Shown here piece after piece: positions 41,192 to 49,815 of a stretch of DNA of 64,000 nucleotides (its first letter is position 1; every line of letters begins with the position of its first letter). Under the pieces are notes generated by a model. It saw only the letters and a program-made list of their open reading frames with translations. It was not told where the DNA came from and did not search any database. The stretch is from Aquabacterium sp. J223 (GTDB lineage Bacteria > Pseudomonadota > Gammaproteobacteria > Burkholderiales > Burkholderiaceae_C). Position numbers and translations under genes: made by a program. The stretch covers positions 4,592,068-4,656,067 of the forward strand of contig NZ_CP088297.1 in the NCBI RefSeq assembly GCF_024666615.1, written 5' to 3'.

Positions 41192-42004
41192 TCAGGCCGG
41201 CGGCCGCCCTGCCACGGTGCGCCGTGCACCGTTCGACCACCATGCCGCGCAGCCGGCGGGCACCGACCCGCCGGCGACGAGCAGCGCGCCGTGCCGGTAC
41301 AGGTCGGCGGTGAGCAGCGCCGTGCCGGGCTGCAGCAGCCACACCGCCCCGGCTCGGTCTGCCCACAGCACCCGGGTGTCCGACCCTTCGAGCGCCGCCA
41401 GCAACACGAGCGGCGCGGCGCCGGGCCGCAGCACCACCGTGAGCGGTCCGCCCTCGGCCGGCGGCCGCGCCGCCAGCAACGCCGCCAGCGACGTCACCAG
41501 GGCCAGGGCCCACGCGGTGGCGCCCGCGCCCGGCCGCGCCCGCCGGCGCTTGGCCAGCCCGATGGCCATCGGCAGCAGGCCGAACATCGCCAGCCACGCC
41601 AGGTCCCAGGCCAGCGGCCGGGGACTGTCCATGCGCACCCGGTGCAGGCCCAGCCACCAGTGCGACAGCAGCGCATCGGCGACGTGCCAGGCGCCGAAGC
41701 CGATGAGAAACGCCGGCCCCAGCGGCAGCCGCTGGGCGAGCGCCGCGCGGTGCCGCCACAGCCCGGCCAGCGCGATGGCCGCCAGGCCGTACATCGCCAG
41801 GTGGAACAGGCCGTCGGCCAGCAACTGCAGCCGCAGGTCGGCGAAACGGCCGCCCTGCACCGCCGACAGCAGGTGGTGCCACTGCAGCACCTGGTGCAGC
41901 AGGATGCCGTCGAAGAAACCGCCGAACGCGACCCCGAGCAAGGCCGCCGCACGCAGCAGCGACCGGTGGGACGGGCTGGCGGGCGGGTTGAAAGGGGAGG
42001 TCAT
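41192..42004 (-). CDS. DUF2243 family inner-membrane protein
   Basis: A 270-residue membrane protein. The N-terminal domain has the DUF2243 pattern: GVAFGGFFDGILLHQVLQWHHLLS, LLADGLFHLAMYGLAAIALAGLW, and FGAWHVADALLSHWWLGLHRVR, with His residues in the membrane that could bind metal or haem. This is inference only. A fifth helix follows, then a soluble roughly 75-residue C-terminal domain rich in Gly and Pro. Function unknown. It is divergent from an S1C protease gene across 238 bases. Confidence 0.78.
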   Translation of the reverse strand: MTSPFNPPASPSHRSLLRAAALLGVAFGGFFDGILLHQVLQWHHLLSAVQGGRFADLRLQLLADGLFHLAMYGLAAIALAGLWRHRAALAQRLPLGPAFLIGFGAWHVADALLSHWWLGLHRVRMDSPRPLAWDLAWLAMFGLLPMAIGLAKRRRARPGAGATAWALALVTSLAALLAARPPAEGGPLTVVLRPGAAPLVLLAALEGSDTRVLWADRAGAVWLLQPGTALLTADLYRHGALLVAGGSVPAGCAAWWSNGARRTVAGRPPA

Positions 42005-42242
42005 GGGCGAGGGAGCCGAGGCAGGTGGCCCGGCCGCGGCAAGCGGCGTGCAGGGCCTGAAGGCGGGCGCCGATCCTGCTAGCAAGCGGGTCGGCGGGGT
42101 AAGCCCGAGCGGCCCCTGGGTTCGCGCGGGCGCCGGTCGCACGATCGGCGGCAATCCGCTACGCTGGGTGCCCACGGGCCGTCTGCTGATCGAGCTGGCG
42201 GGTGCCCGCGGCCGGCGTGGACACCGCAGCATCGGAGGCGCG

Positions 42243-43196
42243 ATGAGAAGGACCGTGCTCTACAGCAGCCCGTCGGCACAGCGGCCGGCGGTGCCCGTGG
42301 CGCCGAAGGCGCCGACCCGCGACGACGGTCCGGCGCGCCGGAGCTCGGCGCCCGACCCGGCGAACGGCGGCTCGTCAGCCCGGCCACCCGGCCGCCTGCG
42401 CCGGCTCTGGCGGCATCCCCGGCGCGGCCCGCTGGTGTCGGGGACGCTGTTCGGCGCCCTGCTGGCCACCGCCGTCTGGTTGGCCGCCGCACCGCCGGTC
42501 GCGCGCTCGCTGACGCAGGAGGACATCGACGCGGCCGTCCTGCACACCCTCAACACCAAACGCCTGCCGTCGAAGGAAGCGAAGGCGGCCGCGGCGATCG
42601 CCCCGTCCGTGGTGCGCGTGATCGCGCTGGGCGAACCCGACGCGAAGGGGCAGCAGGAGGAACTGGGCACCGGCTCCGGCGTGGTGCTGGTCGAGGACGG
42701 CACCATCCTGACCAACCTGCACGTCGCCGCCCAGGCGCCGCGGCTCAAGGTGGTGTTCCACGACGGCCATGTCTCCGACGCGCGCATGACCGGCAGCCAG
42801 CCGGAGAACGACCTCGCCGTCATCCGCGCCAGCAGCCTGCCCGACGACCTGAAGCCGGCGACGATGCGCTCCACCGCAGACCTGCAGCCCGGCGACATGG
42901 TGGTGGCCACCGGCTTCCCCTTCGGCATCGGCCCCAGCGTCAGCGCCGGCGTCGTCTCCGGCCTCAAGCGCGAGTTCCGCTCGCCGGCGGGCGAGAAGGT
43001 ATTGACCAACCTGATCCAGTTCGACGCCGCGGCCAACCCGGGCAGCTCCGGCGGCCCCCTGGTCACCGAGGACGGCGAGGTGGTGGGCATCGTCACCGCC
43101 ATCCTCAACCCGAGCAAGCAGGGTGTCTTCGTCGGCATCGGCTTCGCGGTGCCGATCGAGAACGCCGCCGGCGCGGTCGGCCTGTCTCCCTTCTGA
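42243..43196 (+). CDS. Membrane-anchored S1C trypsin-like protease without PDZ domain
   Basis: A 317-residue protein. A basic Pro-rich cytoplasmic N-terminus (about 1-62) precedes one membrane helix (GPLVSGTLFGALLATAVWLAAAPP), leaving the protease outside the inner membrane. The triad is His in ILTNLHVAAQ, Asp in PENDLAVIRA and Ser in NPGSSGGPLVT. It ends soon after the protease fold, with no PDZ domain, so it differs from the DegP-like enzyme at 6.3-7.3 kb. The moxR gene starts ten bases after its stop. Confidence 0.87.
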   Translation: MRRTVLYSSPSAQRPAVPVAPKAPTRDDGPARRSSAPDPANGGSSARPPGRLRRLWRHPRRGPLVSGTLFGALLATAVWLAAAPPVARSLTQEDIDAAVLHTLNTKRLPSKEAKAAAAIAPSVVRVIALGEPDAKGQQEELGTGSGVVLVEDGTILTNLHVAAQAPRLKVVFHDGHVSDARMTGSQPENDLAVIRASSLPDDLKPATMRSTADLQPGDMVVATGFPFGIGPSVSAGVVSGLKREFRSPAGEKVLTNLIQFDAAANPGSSGGPLVTEDGEVVGIVTAILNPSKQGVFVGIGFAVPIENAAGAVGLSPF

Positions 43197-43206
43197 AGGA
43201 CCTGAG

Positions 43207-44217
43207 ATGACGGAAATGCGGCATGAGGAAGTGGCCGAGCGCATGCAGCGCGTGCTCTACGAGGTCAAGCGGGTGGTGGTCGGACAGGACCACTTCCTCG
43301 AGCGGGTGCTGGTGGCGCTGCTGGCGCAGGGCCACCTGCTGGTCGAGGGCGTGCCCGGCCTGGCCAAGACGCTGACGGTGAAGACGCTGTCGCGGGTGCT
43401 GTCGGGCCAGTTCAAGCGCATCCAGTTCACGCCCGACCTGGTGCCGGCCGACCTCATCGGCACCCGGCTCTACAACCAGAAGAGCGGCGACTTCAGCACC
43501 TCGCTGGGCCCGGTGTTCACCCACCTGCTGCTGGCCGACGAGATCAACCGCGCGCCGGCCAAGGTGCAGAGCGCGCTGCTGGAGGTGATGCAGGAGTACC
43601 AGGTCACCATCGCCGGCGAGACCCACCCGGTGCCGCGGCCCTTCCTCGTCATGGCCACGCAGAACCCGATCGAGACCGAGGGCACCTACCCGCTGCCCGA
43701 GGCCCAGGTCGACCGCTTCATGATGAAGATCGTCGTCGGCTACCCCACCGAGGAGGAGGAGTTCGTCATCGTCGACCGCGTCGCCGGCGCGCCGGTGGAC
43801 GTGGCGCGGGTGATCGACATGGACGACCTGGCCGTGCTGCAGCGGCAGGTGCGCAAGGCCTACGTCGACCCCTCGCTGATGACCTACGCCGTCAAGCTGG
43901 TGGCGGCCACCCGGGAGCCGGCGCGCTACGGCCTGCCGGACCTGGCCCGCTACATCAGCTACGGCGCCAGCCCGCGCGCCACCATCAACCTGATCGAAGG
44001 GGGGCGGGCGCTGGCGCTGCTGCGCGGCCGGCCCTACGTGCTGCCCGAGGACGTGACCGACCTCGCCGCCGACGTGCTGCGCCACCGGCTGGTGCTGTCG
44101 TACGAGGCGCTGGCCGAGAACCTGTCCGCCGACCACGTCGTGCGCAAGGTGCTGGAAAAAGTGCCCGCGCCCGACAAGCCGCTGCAAACCCATGTTCAGG
44201 TCGAAACGGCGGCCTGA
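43207..44217 (+). CDS. MoxR-family AAA+ ATPase
   Basis: A 336-residue AAA+ chaperone-like ATPase. Walker A is VEGVPGLAKTLTVKTL, Walker B LLLADEINRAPAKVQSALLEVMQ, with sensor 1 VMATQNPIETEGTYPLPEAQVDRF and sensor 2/arginine finger in YGASPRATINL. MoxR proteins act with DUF58 and VWA partners in maturing or activating envelope or metal-containing proteins. It overlaps the DUF58 gene by 26 bases, and a VWA gene follows. Confidence 0.93.
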   Translation: MTEMRHEEVAERMQRVLYEVKRVVVGQDHFLERVLVALLAQGHLLVEGVPGLAKTLTVKTLSRVLSGQFKRIQFTPDLVPADLIGTRLYNQKSGDFSTSLGPVFTHLLLADEINRAPAKVQSALLEVMQEYQVTIAGETHPVPRPFLVMATQNPIETEGTYPLPEAQVDRFMMKIVVGYPTEEEEFVIVDRVAGAPVDVARVIDMDDLAVLQRQVRKAYVDPSLMTYAVKLVAATREPARYGLPDLARYISYGASPRATINLIEGGRALALLRGRPYVLPEDVTDLAADVLRHRLVLSYEALAENLSADHVVRKVLEKVPAPDKPLQTHVQVETAA

Positions 44218-45181
44218 GCCCGCACCGGCCTCGGCCCTGCCGGCGGCTGCGCAGGCAGAGCAACTGCTCGGCCGGCTGGAGTGGACGGTGCTCAAGCGCC
44301 TGTCCGGCCTGCTGGAGGGCGAGTACCGCACCCTCTTCCGTGGCAACGGCCTGGACCTCGCGGACCTGCGCGAGTACCAGCTGCACGACGACGTGCGCCA
44401 CATCGACTGGAACGTCACCGCCCGGCTGCAGCAGCCGCACGTGCGCCAGTTCCAGCAGGACCGCGAGCTGGCGGCCTGGTTCCTGGTCGACGTCAGCGCG
44501 TCGATCGACTTCGGCAGCGGCGCGCAGCGCAAGCAGGACGTGCTGCTCGGCTTCATCGCGGTGGTCGCCCGGCTGCTCGCCGGTCACGGCAACCGCGTCG
44601 GCCTGGTGGTCTACGACCGCGACATCGAGGCGGTGCTGCCGCCCAAGAGCGGCCGCGCCCAGGTGCTGCAGCTGCTGCACCTGCTGATGAACCGGCCGGA
44701 GCGCCCGCCGCCGGCCCGGCGACGCCGTGGCGAGCCGCCGCCCCGCGGCACCGACCTCGCCCCGCTGTTGCTGCGCGCGGGCGGCCTGCTGCAGCGGCGC
44801 TCGCTGGTCTTCCTGGTGTCCGACTTCCAGAGCGGCCCCGGCTGGACCGAGCCGCTCGGCCGGCTGGCGCAGCGGCACGAGGTGCTGGCGGTGCGGCTGT
44901 CCGACCCGCTGGAGCGCTCGCTGCCCTCGCTCGGCCTGGTGCTGCTGCAGGACGCGGAGACCGGCGAGCAGACGCTGGTCGACACCGCCGACAAGCGCTT
45001 CCGCCGCCGCTTCGAGGACGCGGTGGCACGGCGCGAGGCCGAACTGCAGCTGGCCTTCGCCGACGCTGGCGTCGACGCCTTCGAGCTGGCCACCGACGAC
45101 GACCTGCTGCTCGCGCTGCGGCGCTTCATGGCGCTGCGCCGGCTGCGCCAGCGTCGTGCCGGCGCCATGCGCACCGCCTGA
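44192..45181 (+). CDS. DUF58 domain protein, MoxR partner
   Basis: A 329-residue soluble protein. The DUF58 core is GEYRTLFRGNGLDLADLREYQLHDDVRHIDWNVTARL, with the conserved DDVRxIDW; VDVSASIDFGS then resembles a von Willebrand-like metal site (DxSxS). An Arg/Pro-rich insert ([17 protein letters not shown]) splits the second half. No membrane segment is present. It overlaps moxR and precedes a VWA membrane protein, the usual three-part unit. Confidence 0.9.
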   Translation: MFRSKRRPEPAPASALPAAAQAEQLLGRLEWTVLKRLSGLLEGEYRTLFRGNGLDLADLREYQLHDDVRHIDWNVTARLQQPHVRQFQQDRELAAWFLVDVSASIDFGSGAQRKQDVLLGFIAVVARLLAGHGNRVGLVVYDRDIEAVLPPKSGRAQVLQLLHLLMNRPERPPPARRRRGEPPPRGTDLAPLLLRAGGLLQRRSLVFLVSDFQSGPGWTEPLGRLAQRHEVLAVRLSDPLERSLPSLGLVLLQDAETGEQTLVDTADKRFRRRFEDAVARREAELQLAFADAGVDAFELATDDDLLLALRRFMALRRLRQRRAGAMRTA

Positions 45182-45236
45182 TGCGCCGCCTGATGCCCAC
45201 CGCCCATTTCCCGACCGACAGACCGAGGGCGCCACG

Positions 45237-46289
45237 ATGACCTTCCTCTGGCCCGAACTGCTGTGGACCCTGGCGGCGCTGCCGCTGCTGGTGGCGCTGT
45301 ACCTGTGGTTGCTGTCGCGGCGCAAGAAGGCCGCGGTGCGCTACTCCGGCCTGGCGCTGGTGCGGGAGGCGCAGGGCCGCGGCGGCGCCTGGCGCCGGCA
45401 TCTGCCGCCGCTGCTGCTGCTGCTGGCGCTGGCCGCCCTGCTGCTGGCCACCGCGCGGCCCAGCGTCAAGCTGACCCTGCCGTCGCAGCAGCGCATGGTG
45501 ATCCTGTCGATGGACGTCTCGGGCAGCATGCGCGCCACCGACGTCAAGCCCAACCGCATGTTGGCGATGCAGGCGGCGGCGCGCGAATTCGTGCAGGCGC
45601 AGCCGGCGTCCACCCGCATCGGCATCGTCACCTTCGCCGGCACCGCGGCGCTGGTGCAGCCGCCGACGTTCACCAAGGACGACCTGATGGCGGCCATCGA
45701 CCGCTTCAACTTCCAGCGCGGCACGGCGGTGGGCAGCGGCATCCTGGTCTCGCTGCAGACCATCTTCCCGGACATGGACTTCGAGCTGCTGCGCAGCGAC
45801 CCGCGGCGCTCGGCCAGTTCCGGCGGCGGCCGGCCGATCGACCTCAACCCGGGCAGCGGCACCAAGCCGCCGCCCCCGCCCGTGCCGCCGGGCTCCTACG
45901 GCTCGGCGGTCATCGTGCTGCTGACCGACGGCCAGACCACCACCGGCCCCAACCCCATCGAGGCCGCGCGCATGGCCGCCGAACGCGGCGTGCGCGTCTA
46001 CACCGTCGGCGTCGGCACCGACAACGGCGAGACGCTGACCGGCGACGGCTGGTCGATGCGGGTGCGCCTGGACGAGGCCTCGCTCAAGCAGATCGCCAAC
46101 ACCACCGGCGGCGAGTACTACTACGCCGGCACCGCGCCCGACCTGCAGAAGGTCTACCAGACGCTGCACTCCAAGCTGTCGCTGGAGACGCGCGAGACCG
46201 AGGTGTCCGCGCTGCTGGCGGCCGCCGCCGCCGTGCTGCTGGTGCTGTCGGCCGGGCTGTCGCTGCTCTGGTTCCACAGGGTGAGCTGA
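45237..46289 (+). CDS. BatA-like membrane protein with von Willebrand factor A domain
   Basis: A 350-residue protein. Two N-terminal helices (LLWTLAALPLLVALYLWLLS; LPPLLLLLALAALLLATA) form the BatA N-terminal domain. The VWA domain (about 88-300) has a complete MIDAS, DVSGSM, with IVTFAGTAAL and IVLLTDGQTT. A Pro-rich loop (GTKPPPPPVPPGSYG) is inserted. One C-terminal helix (LAAAAAVLLVLSAGLSLLWF) closes it. It ends the moxR-DUF58-VWA unit. The second VWA/TPR and BatD-type genes often found next are absent; a regulatory gene of lower GC begins four bases away on the other strand. Confidence 0.88.
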   Translation: MTFLWPELLWTLAALPLLVALYLWLLSRRKKAAVRYSGLALVREAQGRGGAWRRHLPPLLLLLALAALLLATARPSVKLTLPSQQRMVILSMDVSGSMRATDVKPNRMLAMQAAAREFVQAQPASTRIGIVTFAGTAALVQPPTFTKDDLMAAIDRFNFQRGTAVGSGILVSLQTIFPDMDFELLRSDPRRSASSGGGRPIDLNPGSGTKPPPPPVPPGSYGSAVIVLLTDGQTTTGPNPIEAARMAAERGVRVYTVGVGTDNGETLTGDGWSMRVRLDEASLKQIANTTGGEYYYAGTAPDLQKVYQTLHSKLSLETRETEVSALLAAAAAVLLVLSAGLSLLWFHRVS

Positions 46290-46292
46290 GCG

Positions 46293-47000
46293 TCAAGACA
46301 CCGTTCTGGTAAGCCCGACCATCGGCGGCAGTGCGGCCACTTTGGCGACGAGATCGCGCATGCTGCGGGTCGCGGTTTTCGTCCGAATGCTGGCCACCTG
46401 CGTCCTGATGGTCGACACCGCGACGCCGTTCTGCTTCGCAATGTCGTGAGGCGATAAGCCAGAGCACAGCATCGTCAGCACGCGGGTCTCTGACGGCGTT
46501 AGGCCATTGCACCGTGCAAACCAGTCGACGGCCAGCGGCTGAACGGGTCGGCGACGGCCGAGGATTAACAGCGCCAACCGGTCGTCGGCACCGAATTCCT
46601 GATTGATGGGCACCACACTGGCAATCACCGATCGATCGCCCTCCTCGGCACATACCACTTGCCGGTACGAGCTTGCCAACGCCGCCGCGAGTCGACGACC
46701 AAGGCCCGGCTGCGCACTCTTCACACGCAGAACATGCACCCCGTTGTCCCGGTCCAGGCAGATGGGCCCTGCGTCCAAGCTGAGCCGAGCCACCCGGTTC
46801 ATGTGAACAACAACACCTTTCACGTTCACCAGTAGCATCGGCAAGTCGACTTCATCGAGCATCGCTTCCAGCAGTTGGATCGATGGACGTTGACGTAGAT
46901 CGTCCGCCGAAGATTCAGGCTGCCGATCGGCCCATGCCGGCGCCGAACGGGTACCGGCATGGACGTTGCGTTCAAAGGTTATGTGCATGTCGTCGATCAC
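46293..47000 (-). CDS. LuxR-type transcriptional regulator with PAS-like sensor
   Basis: A 235-residue regulator. Residues about 40-160 look like a PAS fold (LLEAMLDEVDLPMLLVNVKGVVVHMNRVARLSL). The C-terminal helix-turn-helix is of LuxR/GerE type: NGLTPSETRVLTMLCSGLSPHDIAKQNGVAVSTIRTQ. There is no receiver domain, so it likely responds to a bound small molecule or to a partner. GTG 47000 or ATG 46988 could be the start. It is divergent from the response regulator gene across 108 bases and is the first gene in a stretch of visibly lower GC. It probably regulates the adjacent operon. Confidence 0.85.
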   Translation of the reverse strand: MIDDMHITFERNVHAGTRSAPAWADRQPESSADDLRQRPSIQLLEAMLDEVDLPMLLVNVKGVVVHMNRVARLSLDAGPICLDRDNGVHVLRVKSAQPGLGRRLAAALASSYRQVVCAEEGDRSVIASVVPINQEFGADDRLALLILGRRRPVQPLAVDWFARCNGLTPSETRVLTMLCSGLSPHDIAKQNGVAVSTIRTQVASIRTKTATRSMRDLVAKVAALPPMVGLTRTVS

Positions 47001-47108
47001 AGCGTTCGCCGAAGTGAACGGGCGAAATGCACCTTATCCCGATGCGCACGGCCGCGCCTCCACCGTTGGCGCTAAGACGATTCCGCTACCAATGGAGGAT
47101 GTCTGACG

Positions 47109-47888
47109 ATGTCAAACCTGGTCGACTGGGGCTCGAAACTCCAACGAGTGCTGATGGTGGACGACCACGTCATGATCCTGCAGGCAATCAGGTCCTCGCT
47201 TCTGGAGTCGGCTCCTGGCCTGGAAATCGACATGGCGTCGAGTTTTGGGAAGGCACTGCAGGCGGTCGGCGAAAAGACCTACGAGCTGGTGATCCTCGAT
47301 TGGCATCTGCCCGATGGCAAGGGCGTCGATACCGTTCGCCAACTTCATGACTCGGGTTGCACCGCAAGGGTAGTGATCCTTTCGGGTGATGCCTCCACCG
47401 AAAGAATACTTCTGGCGCTCCAGGCAGGAGCGGCCGGCTTCATACCGAAGACCTACGACATGGCTTTGCTGGCGGCAGCGCTCGGCGTCGTGATTCACGG
47501 CGGCGTATTCCTTCCGCCAGAAGTGCTGGGGCATGCCGGCAGGCTGCCCGCGGCCACAGATGCCCGCGCCATCGGCGACCCGATCGCTAATCCCTTGAAG
47601 CAAGCAGATCCGCAGCACGCGTCTGCGAAACGCGGCGCCAGTGCCACCGAACCTGCTGCGGCCGCGTTGGTCGAGCTGGACGCGCGGTTTCCATCGCTGA
47701 CCGGACGCCAATTGGCTGTATTCCGGGCAGCGATGCGCGGACTCAGCAACAAGCTGATCGCCCGTGAACTGGGCATTGCAGAGTCGACCGTCAAAACGCA
47801 TTTGTCGGCTGTGTTCGCCAGCCTCAACGTGTCCAACCGGACGCAGGCCGTGTTGCTCGCTTCCCGGGAGGGCTTTCGTGTGGCTTGA
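47109..47888 (+). CDS. NarL/LuxR-type response regulator
   Basis: A 259-residue DNA-binding response regulator. The receiver has the acidic pair in VLMVDDHVMIL, phosphoacceptor Asp in LVILDWHLPDGKG, switch Ser in VVILSGDAS and Lys in GFIPKTYD. A roughly 60-residue Ala-rich linker follows, then the HTH SLTGRQLAVFRAAMRGLSNKLIARELGIAESTVKTHLSAV. GGAGG lies in front of the ATG. It overlaps the hybrid kinase gene by 11 bases, so the two are a cognate pair by position. Unlike most neighbours it uses many A/T-ending codons. Confidence 0.92.
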   Translation: MSNLVDWGSKLQRVLMVDDHVMILQAIRSSLLESAPGLEIDMASSFGKALQAVGEKTYELVILDWHLPDGKGVDTVRQLHDSGCTARVVILSGDASTERILLALQAGAAGFIPKTYDMALLAAALGVVIHGGVFLPPEVLGHAGRLPAATDARAIGDPIANPLKQADPQHASAKRGASATEPAAAALVELDARFPSLTGRQLAVFRAAMRGLSNKLIARELGIAESTVKTHLSAVFASLNVSNRTQAVLLASREGFRVA

Positions 47889-49806
47889 CCGAGGTCTAAG
47901 AACATTGTTCGATCAATGGCTCCATTCCGCAAACGCACCCGGCCCAGACCTGGGCGGCGACATTTCCGCCCTAGAGGAACAGGTTGCTCACGAGAAGCTG
48001 CGGCTGATCGTCGACCAGGCCCGAAGGGTCCGGTGGTCCATCCTGCTGCTGGACCTGTACATCGTGTGGCTGATGGCGGATATCGGACAGGGCTGGATCG
48101 CCGCCGTGATGGTGGCCTTGCACCAGGCCATGCACATGTGGCGCTGGAGCATTCCCCGCCGCTACCTCGCACGTGGAGGCTCCGCCCTTCAGACCGAGCG
48201 ACACCTGGAGGTGGTGACATCGCTGACCGGCGTGGTGCGCGGGTTGATCGCGGTTCCTCTCTTCCTGCAACCTGTCGGCATCACCCACTACATCTGCACC
48301 ACTGTGCTGGTCGGGCAGATGGCAGGCGCCACCGGCTCCATGGTGGGACTGACCCGAGGTTTCGCCTTATGGGCGGCCGCGATGAGCGTGCCGACGATCA
48401 TCGGTTGGCTGCTGCAGGGCACCTCCCAAACCGTCCCCATCGGCTTGCTGATGGTCTTGCTGATGGCGGCGCTGGTCGCGGTGGTCAGGGAGGGTGCCGG
48501 CACCATGCACAAGGTCCTGTCGCTGCGCCGGCAGATGGAATCCATCGCCGAATCGCTGCGCCATGAGCGGGATCGGGCGGAAGAGGCCAGCCGCGCCAAG
48601 ACCCGTTTCTTCGCTGCGGCCAATCACGACCTGCGACAGCCGCTTCAAGCCCTCCGATACCAGGTGGCGCAGCTTCAACGGTGGGCGCGCAGCCCGCCGG
48701 TGAACCCGAAGGTGGTAGATCTTGGTGAGACGTTGGCGCAGTCGTTGGACGACAGCGAGAAATTGCTGGAGGGACTGCTCGACATCTCGCGCCTGGATGC
48801 GGGATCGGTGCCGGTTCGGCTCCGATCGCTGGACGTTGCCTCCGTCGTCGAGGCCGTCCGCATGCAGTTCGCGGCGCAGGCGGTTGCGGCAGGGCTGGAT
48901 CTTGAGACCTGGGTCGAGACAACGTCCGCTGACGAGAAGCGCGCCACGCTGTGGGTGAACGCCGATCGGGATCACCTGCTGCGGATTCTCGGCAACCTGG
49001 TCGGCAACGCATTGAAGTTCACCACCGCCGGACAGGTGCGGGTCCGGGCAGGGCTTGAAATGGGGCACGTCGAGCTGTCCGAGGCGCCCGCTGCCGGTGA
49101 CGTCGGTGACGCGGCGCCCCGCATCGTCTTCAGCGTCGAAGACACCGGGCCGGGGATTGCTGACGAGGAACTGCCGCGCATCTTTGAAGAGTTCTACCAG
49201 GTCGGCAACCAGGCGCGGGACCGCCATCAAGGCCTGGGGCTTGGCCTTTCCATCGTGCGACGACTGGTGCATCGCATGGAGGGCACGGTGTCGGTCCAAA
49301 GCACCGTGGGCGCGGGGACAACCTTCCGTGTGTTGTTGCCAGTCGCCACGCAACCCCCCAGTGAACTGCAGCTCCCGCCGACGACGGCTGAAGGGGTCGC
49401 AGCCGACGCCTTGGATGCGCGAGTCCTGGTGGTTGACGACGATCCCATGTTGCTCCGTTCCCTTTCCGGGCTGCTTAACGACCTCGGCTGCGACGTGCGA
49501 TCCGCCATCGACGGGACCGACGCCGTCGCCCATGTCGAGGCCGGCTTTAGGCCCGAGATCCTCCTGCTTGACCACCGTTTGACCGAAGAGACGGGGCTGG
49601 AAGTGCTCGACAGGCTCCGGCAGCGGCTGGACGAGGTGCCGGCGATCCTGCTGACAGGCGACACCACGCCGCAGTTGGAGCAAGGCGCCGACGATGGCCG
49701 GTTCCTTGTGCTGCACAAGCCGGTGAGCCCGTCCCGCCTCGTGGCGCTGGTGCGCGCCACCATCGGCGTGGAGCGCGAGGATCACCCACGGTCCTCGCAG
49801 CCATGA
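47878..49806 (+). CDS. Membrane hybrid histidine kinase with C-terminal receiver
   Basis: A 642-residue sensor. After a cytoplasmic N-terminus come about six membrane helices (roughly 52-205), with short loops and therefore no large periplasmic sensor. A coiled-coil segment (RRQMESIAESLRHERDRAEEA) leads to the H box FFAAANHDLRQPLQALR with His250, then the N box GNLVGNALKF, DTGPGIADEELPRIFEEFYQ and GLGLGLSIVRRL. The C-terminal receiver has VLVVDDDPMLL, Asp in ILLLDHRLTEETG and Lys in VLHKPVSP. The GTG at 47878 has GGGAGGG six bases upstream. The giant enzyme gene starts nine bases after its stop. Confidence 0.92.
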   Translation: MWLDRGLRTLFDQWLHSANAPGPDLGGDISALEEQVAHEKLRLIVDQARRVRWSILLLDLYIVWLMADIGQGWIAAVMVALHQAMHMWRWSIPRRYLARGGSALQTERHLEVVTSLTGVVRGLIAVPLFLQPVGITHYICTTVLVGQMAGATGSMVGLTRGFALWAAAMSVPTIIGWLLQGTSQTVPIGLLMVLLMAALVAVVREGAGTMHKVLSLRRQMESIAESLRHERDRAEEASRAKTRFFAAANHDLRQPLQALRYQVAQLQRWARSPPVNPKVVDLGETLAQSLDDSEKLLEGLLDISRLDAGSVPVRLRSLDVASVVEAVRMQFAAQAVAAGLDLETWVETTSADEKRATLWVNADRDHLLRILGNLVGNALKFTTAGQVRVRAGLEMGHVELSEAPAAGDVGDAAPRIVFSVEDTGPGIADEELPRIFEEFYQVGNQARDRHQGLGLGLSIVRRLVHRMEGTVSVQSTVGAGTTFRVLLPVATQPPSELQLPPTTAEGVAADALDARVLVVDDDPMLLRSLSGLLNDLGCDVRSAIDGTDAVAHVEAGFRPEILLLDHRLTEETGLEVLDRLRQRLDEVPAILLTGDTTPQLEQGADDGRFLVLHKPVSPSRLVALVRATIGVEREDHPRSSQP

Positions 49807-49815
49807 AGGCCTGAC

